Shown piece by piece: positions 24,952 to 33,381 of a DNA stretch of 53,175 nt (its first letter is position 1; every line of letters starts with the position of its first letter). Under the pieces are notes generated by a model. That model made no database searches. It was given only the letters and a program-made list of their open reading frames with translations, and was not told the origin of the DNA. The stretch comes from Desulforegula conservatrix Mb1Pa (lineage in GTDB: Bacteria > Desulfobacterota > Desulfobacteria > Desulfobacterales > Desulforegulaceae). The position numbers and the translations under genes were made by a program. Location: contig NZ_AUEY01000023.1 in assembly GCF_000426225.1 (NCBI RefSeq), positions 1-53,175 of the forward strand, written 5' to 3'.

Positions 24952-26409
24952 ATGAACACCCCCCAAAAAAAATGGGCCCAGATCACCTTTCTTGTCGGCC
25001 TTGCCGTTATCTTTGGGTACCTTCTTTCAGATATATACCAAAATAGATATGAGCTGAAATCGAAGATCGAATTCATTAAAAGCTCTAAAAAAACAAAGAC
25101 TTCGATTTCGGAAAAAGATATTATCGACAGAATTGTGTGCCCTGAGGAATACAGAATTAGCATATTTGCTTCCGGACTTAATGGCGCGCGTTTCATGAAG
25201 GTAACTGAAAAAGGTGATGTACTTCTGAGCACTCCTTCATCCGGGAGAATAATGCTTCTTGCAAGGGACTCAAATGGAGACGGTAAGGCAGATGGGGCTC
25301 AAGAGCTTCTTTCCGGCCTTAATAAACCTCATGGAATTGATATTTGGGGGAAGTATCTTTACGTGGCTGAAACCGATTCTGTCGGCAGAATAGATTTTGA
25401 TCCGGCGGGTCGTAAGGTTTCCGGAGAATATACGCGCCTGATAACAGGTATCCCTACAGGCGGTCACTGGACAAGAACGCTGAGGTTTGGGCCTGACGGC
25501 AGAATGTATGTTTCGATAGGCTCAAGTTGCAATGTTTGTATTGAAAAGGATCAGCGAAGGGCAGCAATATTAAGATACGATGCGGACGGATCTAAGGAAA
25601 AGATTTTTGCGTCCGGACTCAGAAATACAGTGGGGTTTGACTGGAACCCGGCCGACGGCCGGATGTACGGGACAGACAACGGAAGGGACCGGCTGGGTGA
25701 TGATTTCCCTCCATGCGAACTCAATCTGATCAGGGAAAACGGCTTTTATGGATGGCCGTATGTCAATGGTGACAACATAGCTGATCCTGATTTCGGAAAG
25801 AATAACGAAAGAAAAATTTCAGAATCAATAAAACCGGTTCACAAATTCAGGGCTCACAATGCTCCACTTGGCATAACTTTTCTTAAAAGTGTTTCCACCC
25901 CGGAAAATTATCGAAATTCCGCATTGGTCGCGCTTCATGGTTCGTGGAACAGGAGCAGGAAAGACGGCTATAAGATCGTCTCCATTAAATGGGAAAAAGA
26001 TGGCTCCATAACAGAACAGGATTTTCTTACAGGTTTTCTAAGAAGCTCGGATGATAATGTGGTAGGCAGACCCGTTGACGTTGTGGAAGACGATTTCGGC
26101 AATTTATATGTGTCTGATGATTACGCTGGTTTTGTTTATATGCTGAGGCCAGTTGGAAAAGATATTATAAAATCATCTTCGGCTTATTCTGAAAAGTTAT
26201 GGGAAACCCACTCATGCGCTTCATGCCATGACGCTGAAAAAAATACAGATGGCATTGTAACAAGGCCCCTTGCAGGGCTTTCAGAAAAGTATTCAAAGGA
26301 AAAGCTTTCCGCATTTCTTAAAACCCCGACACCTCCGATGCCTGATAATTCCATGACCGATTCTGAGCTTGAAATTATGGCAGGGTATCTGATTGTAAAA
26401 TATCCATAA
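24952..26409 (+). CDS. Membrane-anchored PQQ-type sugar/sorbosone dehydrogenase with C-terminal cytochrome c
   Basis: The 485-residue protein has one N-terminal helix (ITFLVGLAVIFGYLLSDIY) that exports and anchors it. A six-bladed beta-propeller of the glucose/sorbosone dehydrogenase family covers about 65-400 (ANGARFMKV-like first blade, NKPHGIDIWGKYLYVAET, LRFGPDGRMYVSIGSSCNVC, SGLRNTVGFDWNPADGRMYG, NLIRENGFYGWPYVNGDN, APLGITF, VALHGSWNRS). Residues 422-426 are a CASCH heme c site, with a Met-rich segment (PTPPMPDNSM) downstream for the axial ligand. Family role: periplasmic PQQ-dependent sugar oxidation passing electrons to heme. ATG 24952 has AGGAG 8 nt upstream; the frame opens 36 nt earlier. 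Confidence 0.85.
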   Translation: MNTPQKKWAQITFLVGLAVIFGYLLSDIYQNRYELKSKIEFIKSSKKTKTSISEKDIIDRIVCPEEYRISIFASGLNGARFMKVTEKGDVLLSTPSSGRIMLLARDSNGDGKADGAQELLSGLNKPHGIDIWGKYLYVAETDSVGRIDFDPAGRKVSGEYTRLITGIPTGGHWTRTLRFGPDGRMYVSIGSSCNVCIEKDQRRAAILRYDADGSKEKIFASGLRNTVGFDWNPADGRMYGTDNGRDRLGDDFPPCELNLIRENGFYGWPYVNGDNIADPDFGKNNERKISESIKPVHKFRAHNAPLGITFLKSVSTPENYRNSALVALHGSWNRSRKDGYKIVSIKWEKDGSITEQDFLTGFLRSSDDNVVGRPVDVVEDDFGNLYVSDDYAGFVYMLRPVGKDIIKSSSAYSEKLWETHSCASCHDAEKNTDGIVTRPLAGLSEKYSKEKLSAFLKTPTPPMPDNSMTDSELEIMAGYLIVKYP

Positions 26410-26439
26410 CAGCCAACCACGGCAGAAGTTACCAGTGTT

Positions 26440-28152
26440 TTAAGTACAGAGTAAATCCATCACCCCTTTCTTAGTGTATGAACTTACTTTTCCCAGTTTT
26501 GTAATGAAATCAAAACAAAATAATTCCGCTTTAGATCGTTCCATGCCGCTGCATTTAAAATCAGTTACTGGTGGGTGCAGATCGAGCGATGGAGAATGAA
26601 ATGCTTCTGTTATGCCATAATCCTGAAGATTAGATGAAATATCTGACCATCCTGAAATTTCAAAAATATTATATATTACTTGTTGGGCAAGCCCTTTTTT
26701 CTTCCATTCATATACAATTGAAAAACTTTCCAGGGCTTCTTCCTCTGTTTCAGTTGGAAACCCGACAATCATATAGAGATTTACAGGTATTGCAGATTCA
26801 GCACAGTTCTTCAGGGTTTTTTCAACGAATTTCATTGAAATGCCCTTTTTCATTTTTTTAAGAATCCTGTCATTGCATGATTCCAGTCCGAAATATATGG
26901 CCCGGCAACCGGCTCTCTTATATAGATCTAATTTTTCAAGGGTGATTCTGCTATCAAAACGCATATTTGTGACCCAGGATATGGATATGTTTTTTTCAAG
27001 AAGGAACAATGACAGTTCTGAAAGCAGATCAGGATCTGCTGCATCATCGGTAAAATGCAGAATGCGAACCGGAGTTTGCTGCACAAGTCTTATGATCCAT
27101 GGGGTTATTTCATTTAATTCTGCACGGACATGATTTTTAACAAATGAAAGTTCGGTCCTGCAAAAGCTGCACTTATGCCAGTAACATCCCTGGGATAATC
27201 TGAATAAAAGTGCCATGGAATCAGTATTAACAAGATACTTATCAAGATCGACAGATAAATAATCAGGTTGGGGCAGTAATTTATTCAAACTGGTGTTGCC
27301 CGGCTCATTTTTACAGATTTTGCTTCCGCATCTGTAAATCAGCCCTGGAATGTGGTCAAAAGACCTTGATTCATTCAGACAGTTAATCAGTTCAAGAAGT
27401 GGGTTTTCACCCTCATCAAGGATAAAAGTATCAACATGATCAAAAAGATTGATATTGCTGATGTCACGTAAATGGCTTGAAACAAATGTCCCACCAAAAC
27501 ATATATGAGTTTTCGGACGGATTTTTTTAATTACTGAAGCAGCATAAAAAGCCGGAAGAACCTGATCTGGAAAAGATACGGATATGCCGACAATATCAGG
27601 ATTTTTATCTGTAAAATACGCAGATAAGATTTTTTCAATTACAAATGAATAAAGCGACGGTTTTTTAATACTGTCGATTATGTCATGACTTGAAAATTTG
27701 TTGCCATTACTCTTGTACCTAATATACCCGGTAGTTATTAAAAATTCGAGGGATTCGGGATAATAGAGGGTATTGACGATATTCAGCCCCATACCAAATA
27801 ATATGAACTGTTCTGAATTGCGCAAGGCGCCGTTTTTAAAAAGCAGATGAAATGGCGGTGGATTGCCTGTCATGCTGCTTTTTAGTGCTTTCAGTTTCAG
27901 GTGTTCCTGGATTTCGAGAGTTTCAAGGGCTGGATTGTTGTCAAGATCCTTAAATCTTTTATCTATAAAATCTATAGCTTTGCCAATATTGGCCAAGGAA
28001 AGATATTCCCTGTAAAACTCAATATTAAGGTCAAAAACAGAAACATCTATTCCTTGTTTAGCCAGATAAGAGTAAAGAACTGCCGTACTTATATATGGCT
28101 TGTCCGGCATACAAAATGGTGGATGAATAAGGAGTACCTTTTTATCTGACAT
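26440..28152 (-). CDS. B12-binding-type radical SAM protein, last gene of the RiPP operon
   Basis: The 570-residue protein starts VLLIHPPFCMPDKPYISTAV, the Rossmann-like cobalamin-binding entry strand, with CFGGTF and the DEGENPLLELI stretch typical of B12-radical SAM proteins. The radical SAM cluster motif is C323-x4-C328-x2-C331 (GCYWHKCSFC), a spaced variant of CxxxCxxC. Downstream are YFGLESCNDRILKKMKKG and MIVGFPTETEEEALESF, radical SAM barrel motifs. Such enzymes often C-methylate unactivated carbons in peptide natural products. It overlaps the glycosyltransferase gene by 11 bp at its start. It is a clear paralogue of the protein at 39593-41419. The substrate, the core peptide, is inferred from context. 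Confidence 0.85.
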   Translation of the reverse strand: MSDKKVLLIHPPFCMPDKPYISTAVLYSYLAKQGIDVSVFDLNIEFYREYLSLANIGKAIDFIDKRFKDLDNNPALETLEIQEHLKLKALKSSMTGNPPPFHLLFKNGALRNSEQFILFGMGLNIVNTLYYPESLEFLITTGYIRYKSNGNKFSSHDIIDSIKKPSLYSFVIEKILSAYFTDKNPDIVGISVSFPDQVLPAFYAASVIKKIRPKTHICFGGTFVSSHLRDISNINLFDHVDTFILDEGENPLLELINCLNESRSFDHIPGLIYRCGSKICKNEPGNTSLNKLLPQPDYLSVDLDKYLVNTDSMALLFRLSQGCYWHKCSFCRTELSFVKNHVRAELNEITPWIIRLVQQTPVRILHFTDDAADPDLLSELSLFLLEKNISISWVTNMRFDSRITLEKLDLYKRAGCRAIYFGLESCNDRILKKMKKGISMKFVEKTLKNCAESAIPVNLYMIVGFPTETEEEALESFSIVYEWKKKGLAQQVIYNIFEISGWSDISSNLQDYGITEAFHSPSLDLHPPVTDFKCSGMERSKAELFCFDFITKLGKVSSYTKKGVMDLLCT

Positions 28153-30031
28153 AGGCTGCTATCTCTAATTTTTTAAATAGTTTTCTGTCAAAGCTGATTT
28201 CGTTTATGTTTTCAAGCTGCTGATCTATTGTTTTCCTTGGTATACCAGGCGTGTTGAGCAGGAGTTTCATATACTCAATGTGGATTTTCGAGGCTTCGGG
28301 TTCGGTGATATAACGCTTAAGCCATTTGCCAAGATATTCGATAGCCCCTTTTGTATCATTGCACTTCATGGCTGCTCTGGACCAAAGACACATATTTTCA
28401 GCCTGACTCAAGTCTGGCCGCAAGGAACGGTAATATTTGTTATAAAAAGTGCATACTTCCGAGTATTTTTCATCCAGATAATCTGCATAATGTATGAAAT
28501 ACTCCATTAAGGGAATATCTTCCTCTGTACTCTTAAAATGCAGAATGGCTTCTTTAAGGAGCTCCTGATCAGGGCGTTCAGAAAAAATTCTGAGCAAAGT
28601 TTTTTTTGAGTGGCTATTGTTTGATATGTATATGCTTTGGCGCATTTTTTCACGAAAATCAGCTACCGCTCCTGATTCACTTAAAGCTTTAATCGGTTTG
28701 AAATCATATAGAATATCCTCGGAGTACTTAAATGAGTAAAATCCGGTAAGTATCTGATTTAAAGCCTCGGAAACAAAATACCTGAAAAAGACTTCTCCAG
28801 TTTGTAAAGTTTCCGAGTTATTGCTTCTAATAGCTTTAAAATAATTCTCCACCCATTCTGTGTGATATTTCATCAGTTCACTATGGGTAAACACTTTTAA
28901 AAAAGATATGGTATCAAGAAGCCCGAAATATTCTTTATTTACCATGGTGGGGGCAGTGTCCCTTGAAACACGATCTGAAATAATATCAATGTATTTTTTT
29001 TTTAGTGCTGAAAAATCATATTTTTTTATTTGATTGTGGCAGATGTCTTCATAGACAGGCTCTTCATATAATCTTATAATGGCTCTTGCCAGATCATCCG
29101 AATCCACATCGGCTCTTCCATTGGAATCAATCTCAAGATCCAATAATATCCCGGCAGAACCAACAGTTTCCCTGAATCCGTTCCATAGTGTTGACACAAC
29201 TGGAATCCCGAAACTGAGGGCTTCGACACTCACCTTTGGGAATGCCTCCTCAAGGGTTCTTGACAGATTAACAGATACAAACGAATCCATAAAAAAAGCT
29301 TTTTTCCCCGGGGCTGAAATCTCTCCGGTCAAAAACACATTCTGTTCAAGTTTTAAAAGTTTTATTTTCAAATATAGAAGGCGCGCATAGTGTGTCAGTT
29401 CACCGGATTCAGAATCATTAAGGTTGCCGCCTATAAACATTTTAAGGTGATCATATCCATATTTGTGAACAATTAACCCCATGGCGTCAATCTGGCGATG
29501 AATGAGTTTGTTATCAACAATGCGACTCAAGGTGACTATTTTGTTGCCCCTGTTCTGAGTCTTATTGTGATTGCTTTTCAAATTAATTGGGTGGTTAATG
29601 ATCTCTAAATTGGATTTAAGGGAGGGGGCCAAAAGAGTTATCACACGACCTGAAAAATTGCTTGGAGCGATGATAATATCCTTGTTGCAGATCAAATTCT
29701 GCATCAGATACCATTCCAAGCCGTAGATTCCAGGGCTGTGTGTGATAAAGACTATTCCGAAGGACAGATTGTTATGATTTCTAAGTTGCATGAACCATGG
29801 TACAACAGCCATCATCTTGTAATCCGGGCAGATATAATCGTATTTATTTAATAATTCAAAAAGACCGGATTTTTTTGAAACCAAGGATACAAATTCCATG
29901 GAAGAAATATACTCGGTCGAGAACAATGACCCGATATTCTCTCTGAACAGATTATCAAATACATCAGCGCTGATATTTGTGGATGAGCTGCATATCCGCA
30001 GCAATTTTATTTTAAAATTTCCGGATGTCAT
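28142..30031 (-). CDS. GT4-type glycosyltransferase with a long C-terminal helical region
   Basis: Residues about 90-345 form a GT-B glycosyltransferase: ITHSPGIYGLEWY, DIIIAPSNFSGRVI, KIVTLSRIVDNK, NVFLTGEISAPGKKAFF, and the nucleotide-sugar motif E262AFPKVSVE270 (E-x7-E) followed by ALSFGIPVVSTLWNGFRE. Residues about 370-629 are helical, with no recognised fold. The ATG overlaps the tfuA stop (ATGA), so translation is coupled to the RiPP enzymes. A role in glycosylating the peptide fits but is not shown. No signal peptide; cytosolic. The family normally ends near 380 residues, so the extra 250 residues are unusual. Confidence 0.78.
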   Translation of the reverse strand: MTSGNFKIKLLRICSSSTNISADVFDNLFRENIGSLFSTEYISSMEFVSLVSKKSGLFELLNKYDYICPDYKMMAVVPWFMQLRNHNNLSFGIVFITHSPGIYGLEWYLMQNLICNKDIIIAPSNFSGRVITLLAPSLKSNLEIINHPINLKSNHNKTQNRGNKIVTLSRIVDNKLIHRQIDAMGLIVHKYGYDHLKMFIGGNLNDSESGELTHYARLLYLKIKLLKLEQNVFLTGEISAPGKKAFFMDSFVSVNLSRTLEEAFPKVSVEALSFGIPVVSTLWNGFRETVGSAGILLDLEIDSNGRADVDSDDLARAIIRLYEEPVYEDICHNQIKKYDFSALKKKYIDIISDRVSRDTAPTMVNKEYFGLLDTISFLKVFTHSELMKYHTEWVENYFKAIRSNNSETLQTGEVFFRYFVSEALNQILTGFYSFKYSEDILYDFKPIKALSESGAVADFREKMRQSIYISNNSHSKKTLLRIFSERPDQELLKEAILHFKSTEEDIPLMEYFIHYADYLDEKYSEVCTFYNKYYRSLRPDLSQAENMCLWSRAAMKCNDTKGAIEYLGKWLKRYITEPEASKIHIEYMKLLLNTPGIPRKTIDQQLENINEISFDRKLFKKLEIAAYVR

Positions 30032-31392
30032 GCGTCGCCGTATATTTCCTTGGCTACAATCTCTGACAGGGTTTTATCCCTGGCGAGAAGATATTTGAAT
30101 GCCTGGGGATTCATACCTATTTTCTTAATAAAATTGAACGGAGCGGATTCCCATGGTCTTGAATTGCGTTTTAGAAAAATTGCGACTAATTTGTTAAGAT
30201 CATTATCATTAAACGTTTCGGTTATTTCTTCCCGCGAATTTTTTAATTTCTCATGTATATTGATGCTTTTTTGCTTCCACTCTGTGTACTGATTGCTTAG
30301 TTTTAGCTCTTCCAACAGATAACGCGTGTTCTTGGCAAATCCAAGTCTTGTGGAATACCAGTTCTGGAGTTTGTTGATCTTTACAGCTTCGGAGAGCAGC
30401 TCATTGAATTCATTTTCAGTCAGATCATTACCTTTTAGCCATTCATGGTATTCCTTGTCACCACTTATCCGATGTCTTTGGGTAAAAAGGGCTTTCTCGG
30501 CTGCAATGTCTTCATCAGATACTTCAATATTAAAATTATCGGCAATCAGTGCGCAGATTTTTTTGTTCAGGGCTGCGTCATTTACAGACTCAATATCCGA
30601 TGAATACATGGCGTAGTCATTTGCAATCTTGTAAAATGAATGATAATCGTTCCCGTTTTTTGTTCCACGGTCACGCTCATAAAGTGCTTCAAAAAAAAGA
30701 TCGTATTGAAAGTTTTTTTCTTTTCTGTCCAGATCTTCAGATTTTAATTTTTTAACTGATTCAAGGCACAGGACAGCGTCCTGCTTTTGTATGTCTAACT
30801 GTGAGGCACTGATATACTCAAAAAGGGATTGGGCCTCGGTCTCATTAATGATGGAGTTCTCGAGGCATGTGCTGATAATTATTGCAATGGTTCGGTCTTT
30901 ATAAAACAGTGCCTTTGTTGCTGTAAGAATATCATCTGCCTGGTTTTCTTTTATAATGGCAGCTTTTGTAGCATTTGATAAAATATATCTCAGATTAACT
31001 ACTGGAATGGTTTTTTTGTGATAAATCCCATTTATAGCTGAATAATCACAGAAGACTTCGTCGTCTGCCTCTATCGTTCCTTCAGAAAACAGGTTGAAAA
31101 CCTCGCCAACTCCGCGCATTCCCCATTTCTGCATTTCTGCGGCCCTGATTGCTCCCATGGCAGATGTGCCATATACGGTGACGCCCTTGTTTAAAGCTTC
31201 GTTGATTTCGTTATGCCAGATTGACAGTTTATCAATAAAAACACCATCAATAATCACTATGATATCTGGCCGGTCATTGTAAACACAGCTGATCATATCA
31301 CCGTGTTTTATAGGTGGCCTGAAATCAGCTTCTATAATTTTCGATGCTTCTTCAGCAGAAATAGTAGGTCCGCAAAATACGACTATTTTCAT
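30028..31392 (-). CDS. tfuA: TfuA-like protein, extended form (YcaO partner)
   Basis: The 454-residue protein opens with VVFCGPTISAEEASKII and continues to PPIKHGDMISCVYND, IDGVFIDKLSIWHNEI, and VYGTSAMGAIRAAEMQKWGM, which is the TfuA core domain (about 1-130). The rest is a helix-rich extension of about 300 residues. TfuA proteins accompany YcaO enzymes: in methanogens the pair makes thioglycine in methyl-CoM reductase, and in thiovarsolin-type clusters it makes thioamides. Start and stop both form ATGA overlaps with ycaO upstream and the glycosyltransferase downstream. The extension could bind the precursor leader or supply helper contacts (inference). Confidence 0.88.
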   Translation of the reverse strand: MKIVVFCGPTISAEEASKIIEADFRPPIKHGDMISCVYNDRPDIIVIIDGVFIDKLSIWHNEINEALNKGVTVYGTSAMGAIRAAEMQKWGMRGVGEVFNLFSEGTIEADDEVFCDYSAINGIYHKKTIPVVNLRYILSNATKAAIIKENQADDILTATKALFYKDRTIAIIISTCLENSIINETEAQSLFEYISASQLDIQKQDAVLCLESVKKLKSEDLDRKEKNFQYDLFFEALYERDRGTKNGNDYHSFYKIANDYAMYSSDIESVNDAALNKKICALIADNFNIEVSDEDIAAEKALFTQRHRISGDKEYHEWLKGNDLTENEFNELLSEAVKINKLQNWYSTRLGFAKNTRYLLEELKLSNQYTEWKQKSINIHEKLKNSREEITETFNDNDLNKLVAIFLKRNSRPWESAPFNFIKKIGMNPQAFKYLLARDKTLSEIVAKEIYGDA

Positions 31393-32654
31393 TTTTTAAC
31401 CCCTTTCAAATAATCAAGGGCTCTGTCTCCAGGGTAATACGATGAAACAATATAGCCTTCTGCTCCTGGAACCAGCACTCTTACAACCTGGATTTTATTA
31501 TTCTCCGGAACCAGTGGGAAAATCAGAACCTGTTCCATTCCTGAAGATTTTAATTTATGAATACAGTAATTAATCTGTTTCACATAATCAGGCATTTCCT
31601 CAATTTCCTGAGTTGAATCAAAAGTATACTTCTTCTGTTTCTGGGCTATGGGGAAAATGGCTCTGGAGCTATTGTTGCATGATATTTCAAACTCTTCCTG
31701 GAAAAAAAGATCCCTGCTTCCTGCATTAAAAACAACTCTGGACTGAGCACTTTCCGTTAAGGCACGAAGCATTGCTTCCCTTGGATGCAGTCCTGCTCCC
31801 ATCCCATGAACACACATATATTCCGGGTGCAGATTATCAAAAAGAAAGCAGTTATATACTGGAATACCAATATCTGTGGAACAATCATAAAGAAAAGGCG
31901 CTATTCCAGCTTTGGTAAATATTTCAAAAAGCTCTTTTACTTCAGGATAGGGAATTGACTCAGGTTCAATCAGCTTTTCCGGCACTGGCAGTTTAAGAGC
32001 ACCTGATTTATAAGTATGGCATGTGATTCCGTCGCGCTCAATAACCTCGAGCAAGCCCTGAATTATGGCCTCAAGAATATGAAAACCAGCAGAAAGGCCA
32101 TTTGAGGAAACCTGCATATGTCCTGTTTTAAATGTCTTGTTCTGAGACTTTTTACCAGCGAGTTCAACCATGGCAAGAGGAGCAGCTGTTTTTACATTGT
32201 TGGCGATATCCCAACCCTCGGTCCAAAGAATAGGCATGTCTTTCCTGAGCAATGATCCTTTTATATGCAGCAATTTTTCAAATGGAATCACAGCCATGTC
32301 ACGGGATACTTCATCGTAGGTTGCTTCGAATGATTTAATATCCGGATTGACGGAATGATATCTTTCAAAGGATTCCATGAGTGCTGATATTTTTGATGAG
32401 GTTCTTGTAAGACCCTTGCCGTGCTGTACACATGATCCGTTAGTTGTCGGTTTGATGGAGTTATACACAGGAATACCAACTCTATCAAATCCGGTTACAT
32501 CTGCAATCCGTGTAATACCTATCCTGGTGCCTTCATCCCATACTATCCGGAATGCCTCTTCTTCCGGCAAATAATGAGAATGTTTACCATTCCCACAACA
32601 GGATTGATATTGCCTGTCAAAAAGAGTGATGCCTTCTTTTATCTGTAAATTCAT
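31389..32654 (-). CDS. ycaO: YcaO-family ATP-dependent cyclodehydratase/thioamide synthase
   Basis: The 421-residue enzyme keeps the YcaO ATP-binding motifs: MESFER (93-98), LLEVIERD (201-208) and ALTESAQSR (298-306). YcaO enzymes phosphorylate a backbone amide oxygen so that Cys/Ser/Thr (azoline) or sulfide (thioamide) can attack. There is no PxPxP tail, no E1-like cyclodehydratase partner and no McbC-type dehydrogenase nearby. The partner is TfuA, encoded next to it with a 4 bp overlap. This pairing favours a thioamide over an azole (inference from other TfuA/YcaO pairs). A GGAGA box 12 nt before the ATG follows an attenuator-like hairpin. Confidence 0.92.
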   Translation of the reverse strand: MNLQIKEGITLFDRQYQSCCGNGKHSHYLPEEEAFRIVWDEGTRIGITRIADVTGFDRVGIPVYNSIKPTTNGSCVQHGKGLTRTSSKISALMESFERYHSVNPDIKSFEATYDEVSRDMAVIPFEKLLHIKGSLLRKDMPILWTEGWDIANNVKTAAPLAMVELAGKKSQNKTFKTGHMQVSSNGLSAGFHILEAIIQGLLEVIERDGITCHTYKSGALKLPVPEKLIEPESIPYPEVKELFEIFTKAGIAPFLYDCSTDIGIPVYNCFLFDNLHPEYMCVHGMGAGLHPREAMLRALTESAQSRVVFNAGSRDLFFQEEFEISCNNSSRAIFPIAQKQKKYTFDSTQEIEEMPDYVKQINYCIHKLKSSGMEQVLIFPLVPENNKIQVVRVLVPGAEGYIVSSYYPGDRALDYLKGVKK

Positions 32655-32683
32655 AGGCAGATAATATCTCCATAAATTTAAAA

Positions 32684-32716
32684 GGTTATGCCTTTAATTT
32701 GATTAAAGAAATAACC
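32684..32716 (-). terminator. Attenuator-like hairpin between precursor and ycaO
   Basis: On the minus strand GGTTATTTCTTTAAT, CAA loop, ATTAAAGGCATAACC form a 15 bp stem with two mismatches, followed by TTTTAAATTT. It is in the 103 bp gap before ycaO. A leaky terminator here would leave the abundant precursor message separate from the enzyme message. Confidence 0.55.
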
Positions 32717-32757
32717 TTGACTGAACAAAATTTAATATTTTTTTGATAATCGTTACC

Positions 32758-33027
32758 TTACCAACCACATGTAGCAGCAGCCCCGACGCTGGTGACTCCG
32801 ACAGTAACCCATGTGGCTGAAGCACCACCTGCAACGGTATCAAGATCCTCATCACTCAATTTCGAATCAGCCTTAATAGCTTCTTTCATTTCATCGGCCG
32901 TGAAAGCAAGTCCCATGTCTTTAGCAATTTTTTTCTTACCTTCATTATCCGCAGCTTTGACCTTTTCCATAAGCCCTTTTTCTGTTTTGAGCTTTTCGAT
33001 CATTTTTTTTGCATCATCTAAAGACAT
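32758..33027 (-). CDS. Nif11-type RiPP precursor peptide 2
   Basis: This 89-residue peptide has a Nif11-like leader (1-68): MSLDDAKKMIEKLK, EKVKAADNEGKKKIAKDMGL, FTADEMKEAI, LSDEDLDTVAGG. The double Gly at 67-68 is the predicted C39-protease cut site. The core (69-89) is ASATWVTVGV followed by TSVGAAATCGW: one Cys, two Trp, four Thr, two Ser, four Val, five Ala. The Ala/Val/Thr content suits radical SAM C-methylation, and the terminal CGW suits YcaO chemistry. The RBS AAGGAAG lies 5 nt before ATG. It follows the first precursor by 84 bp, and ycaO follows it. Confidence 0.92.
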   Translation of the reverse strand: MSLDDAKKMIEKLKTEKGLMEKVKAADNEGKKKIAKDMGLAFTADEMKEAIKADSKLSDEDLDTVAGGASATWVTVGVTSVGAAATCGW

Positions 33028-33043
33028 AATAACTTCCTTAATA

Positions 33044-33074
33044 AATAGGCCTTTAACTAAGTTAAAGGCCTATT
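33044..33074. repeat. Perfect 14 bp hairpin between the two precursor genes
   Basis: AATAGGCCTTTAAC / GTTAAAGGCCTATT with a TAA loop is a perfect palindrome in the 84 bp gap upstream of the second precursor. It lacks a true T run in either direction, so a message-stabilising or processing hairpin or a protein-binding site is as likely as a terminator. Confidence 0.7.
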
Positions 33075-33111
33075 CTAATTCATAAAAGCATGATTTTTAA
33101 ACAATAATCGG

Positions 33112-33381
33112 TTACCAGCCGCAAGCAGCGGCAGCTCCGGCAGCGCCTGCTCCAACTGCAACCCATGTACCTGAAGCACCGCCCGCAACTGTAGCAAGAT
33201 CTTCATCACTCAATGATGAATCAGCTTTGATAGCTTCTTTCATTTCTTCGGCTGTGAAAGTAAGGCCCATATCTTCGGCGATTTTTTTCTTACCTTCATT
33301 ATCCGCAGCTTTGACTTTTTCCATAAGGTCTTTGTCTGTTTTGAGCTTTTCGAGCATTTTTTTGGCGTGATCTAATGACAT
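33112..33381 (-). CDS. Nif11-type RiPP precursor peptide 1
   Basis: This 89-residue peptide is a close paralogue of the one at 32758. The leader is MSLDHAKKMLEKLKTDKDL, EKVKAADNEGKKKIAEDMGL, FTAEEMKEAI, LSDEDLATVAGG, with Gly67-Gly68 as cut site. The core (69-89) is ASGTWVAVGA followed by GAAGAAAACGW. Compared with the other core, 14 of 21 positions are identical, including AS.TWV.VG at the front and C-G-W at the end. The middle is Ala/Gly instead of Val/Thr/Ser. The RBS AGGAGA lies 6 nt before ATG. This is the first gene of the leftward transcript; the divergent radical SAM gene lies to its right. Confidence 0.92.
   Translation of the reverse strand: MSLDHAKKMLEKLKTDKDLMEKVKAADNEGKKKIAEDMGLTFTAEEMKEAIKADSSLSDEDLATVAGGASGTWVAVGAGAAGAAAACGW

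Noticed and set aside
32758-33381. Diversity-generating retroelement or CRISPR origin for the paired precursors
   Set aside because: No reverse transcriptase, template repeat, cas gene or spaced direct repeats. The two genes are ordinary duplicates with separate ribosome-binding sites.
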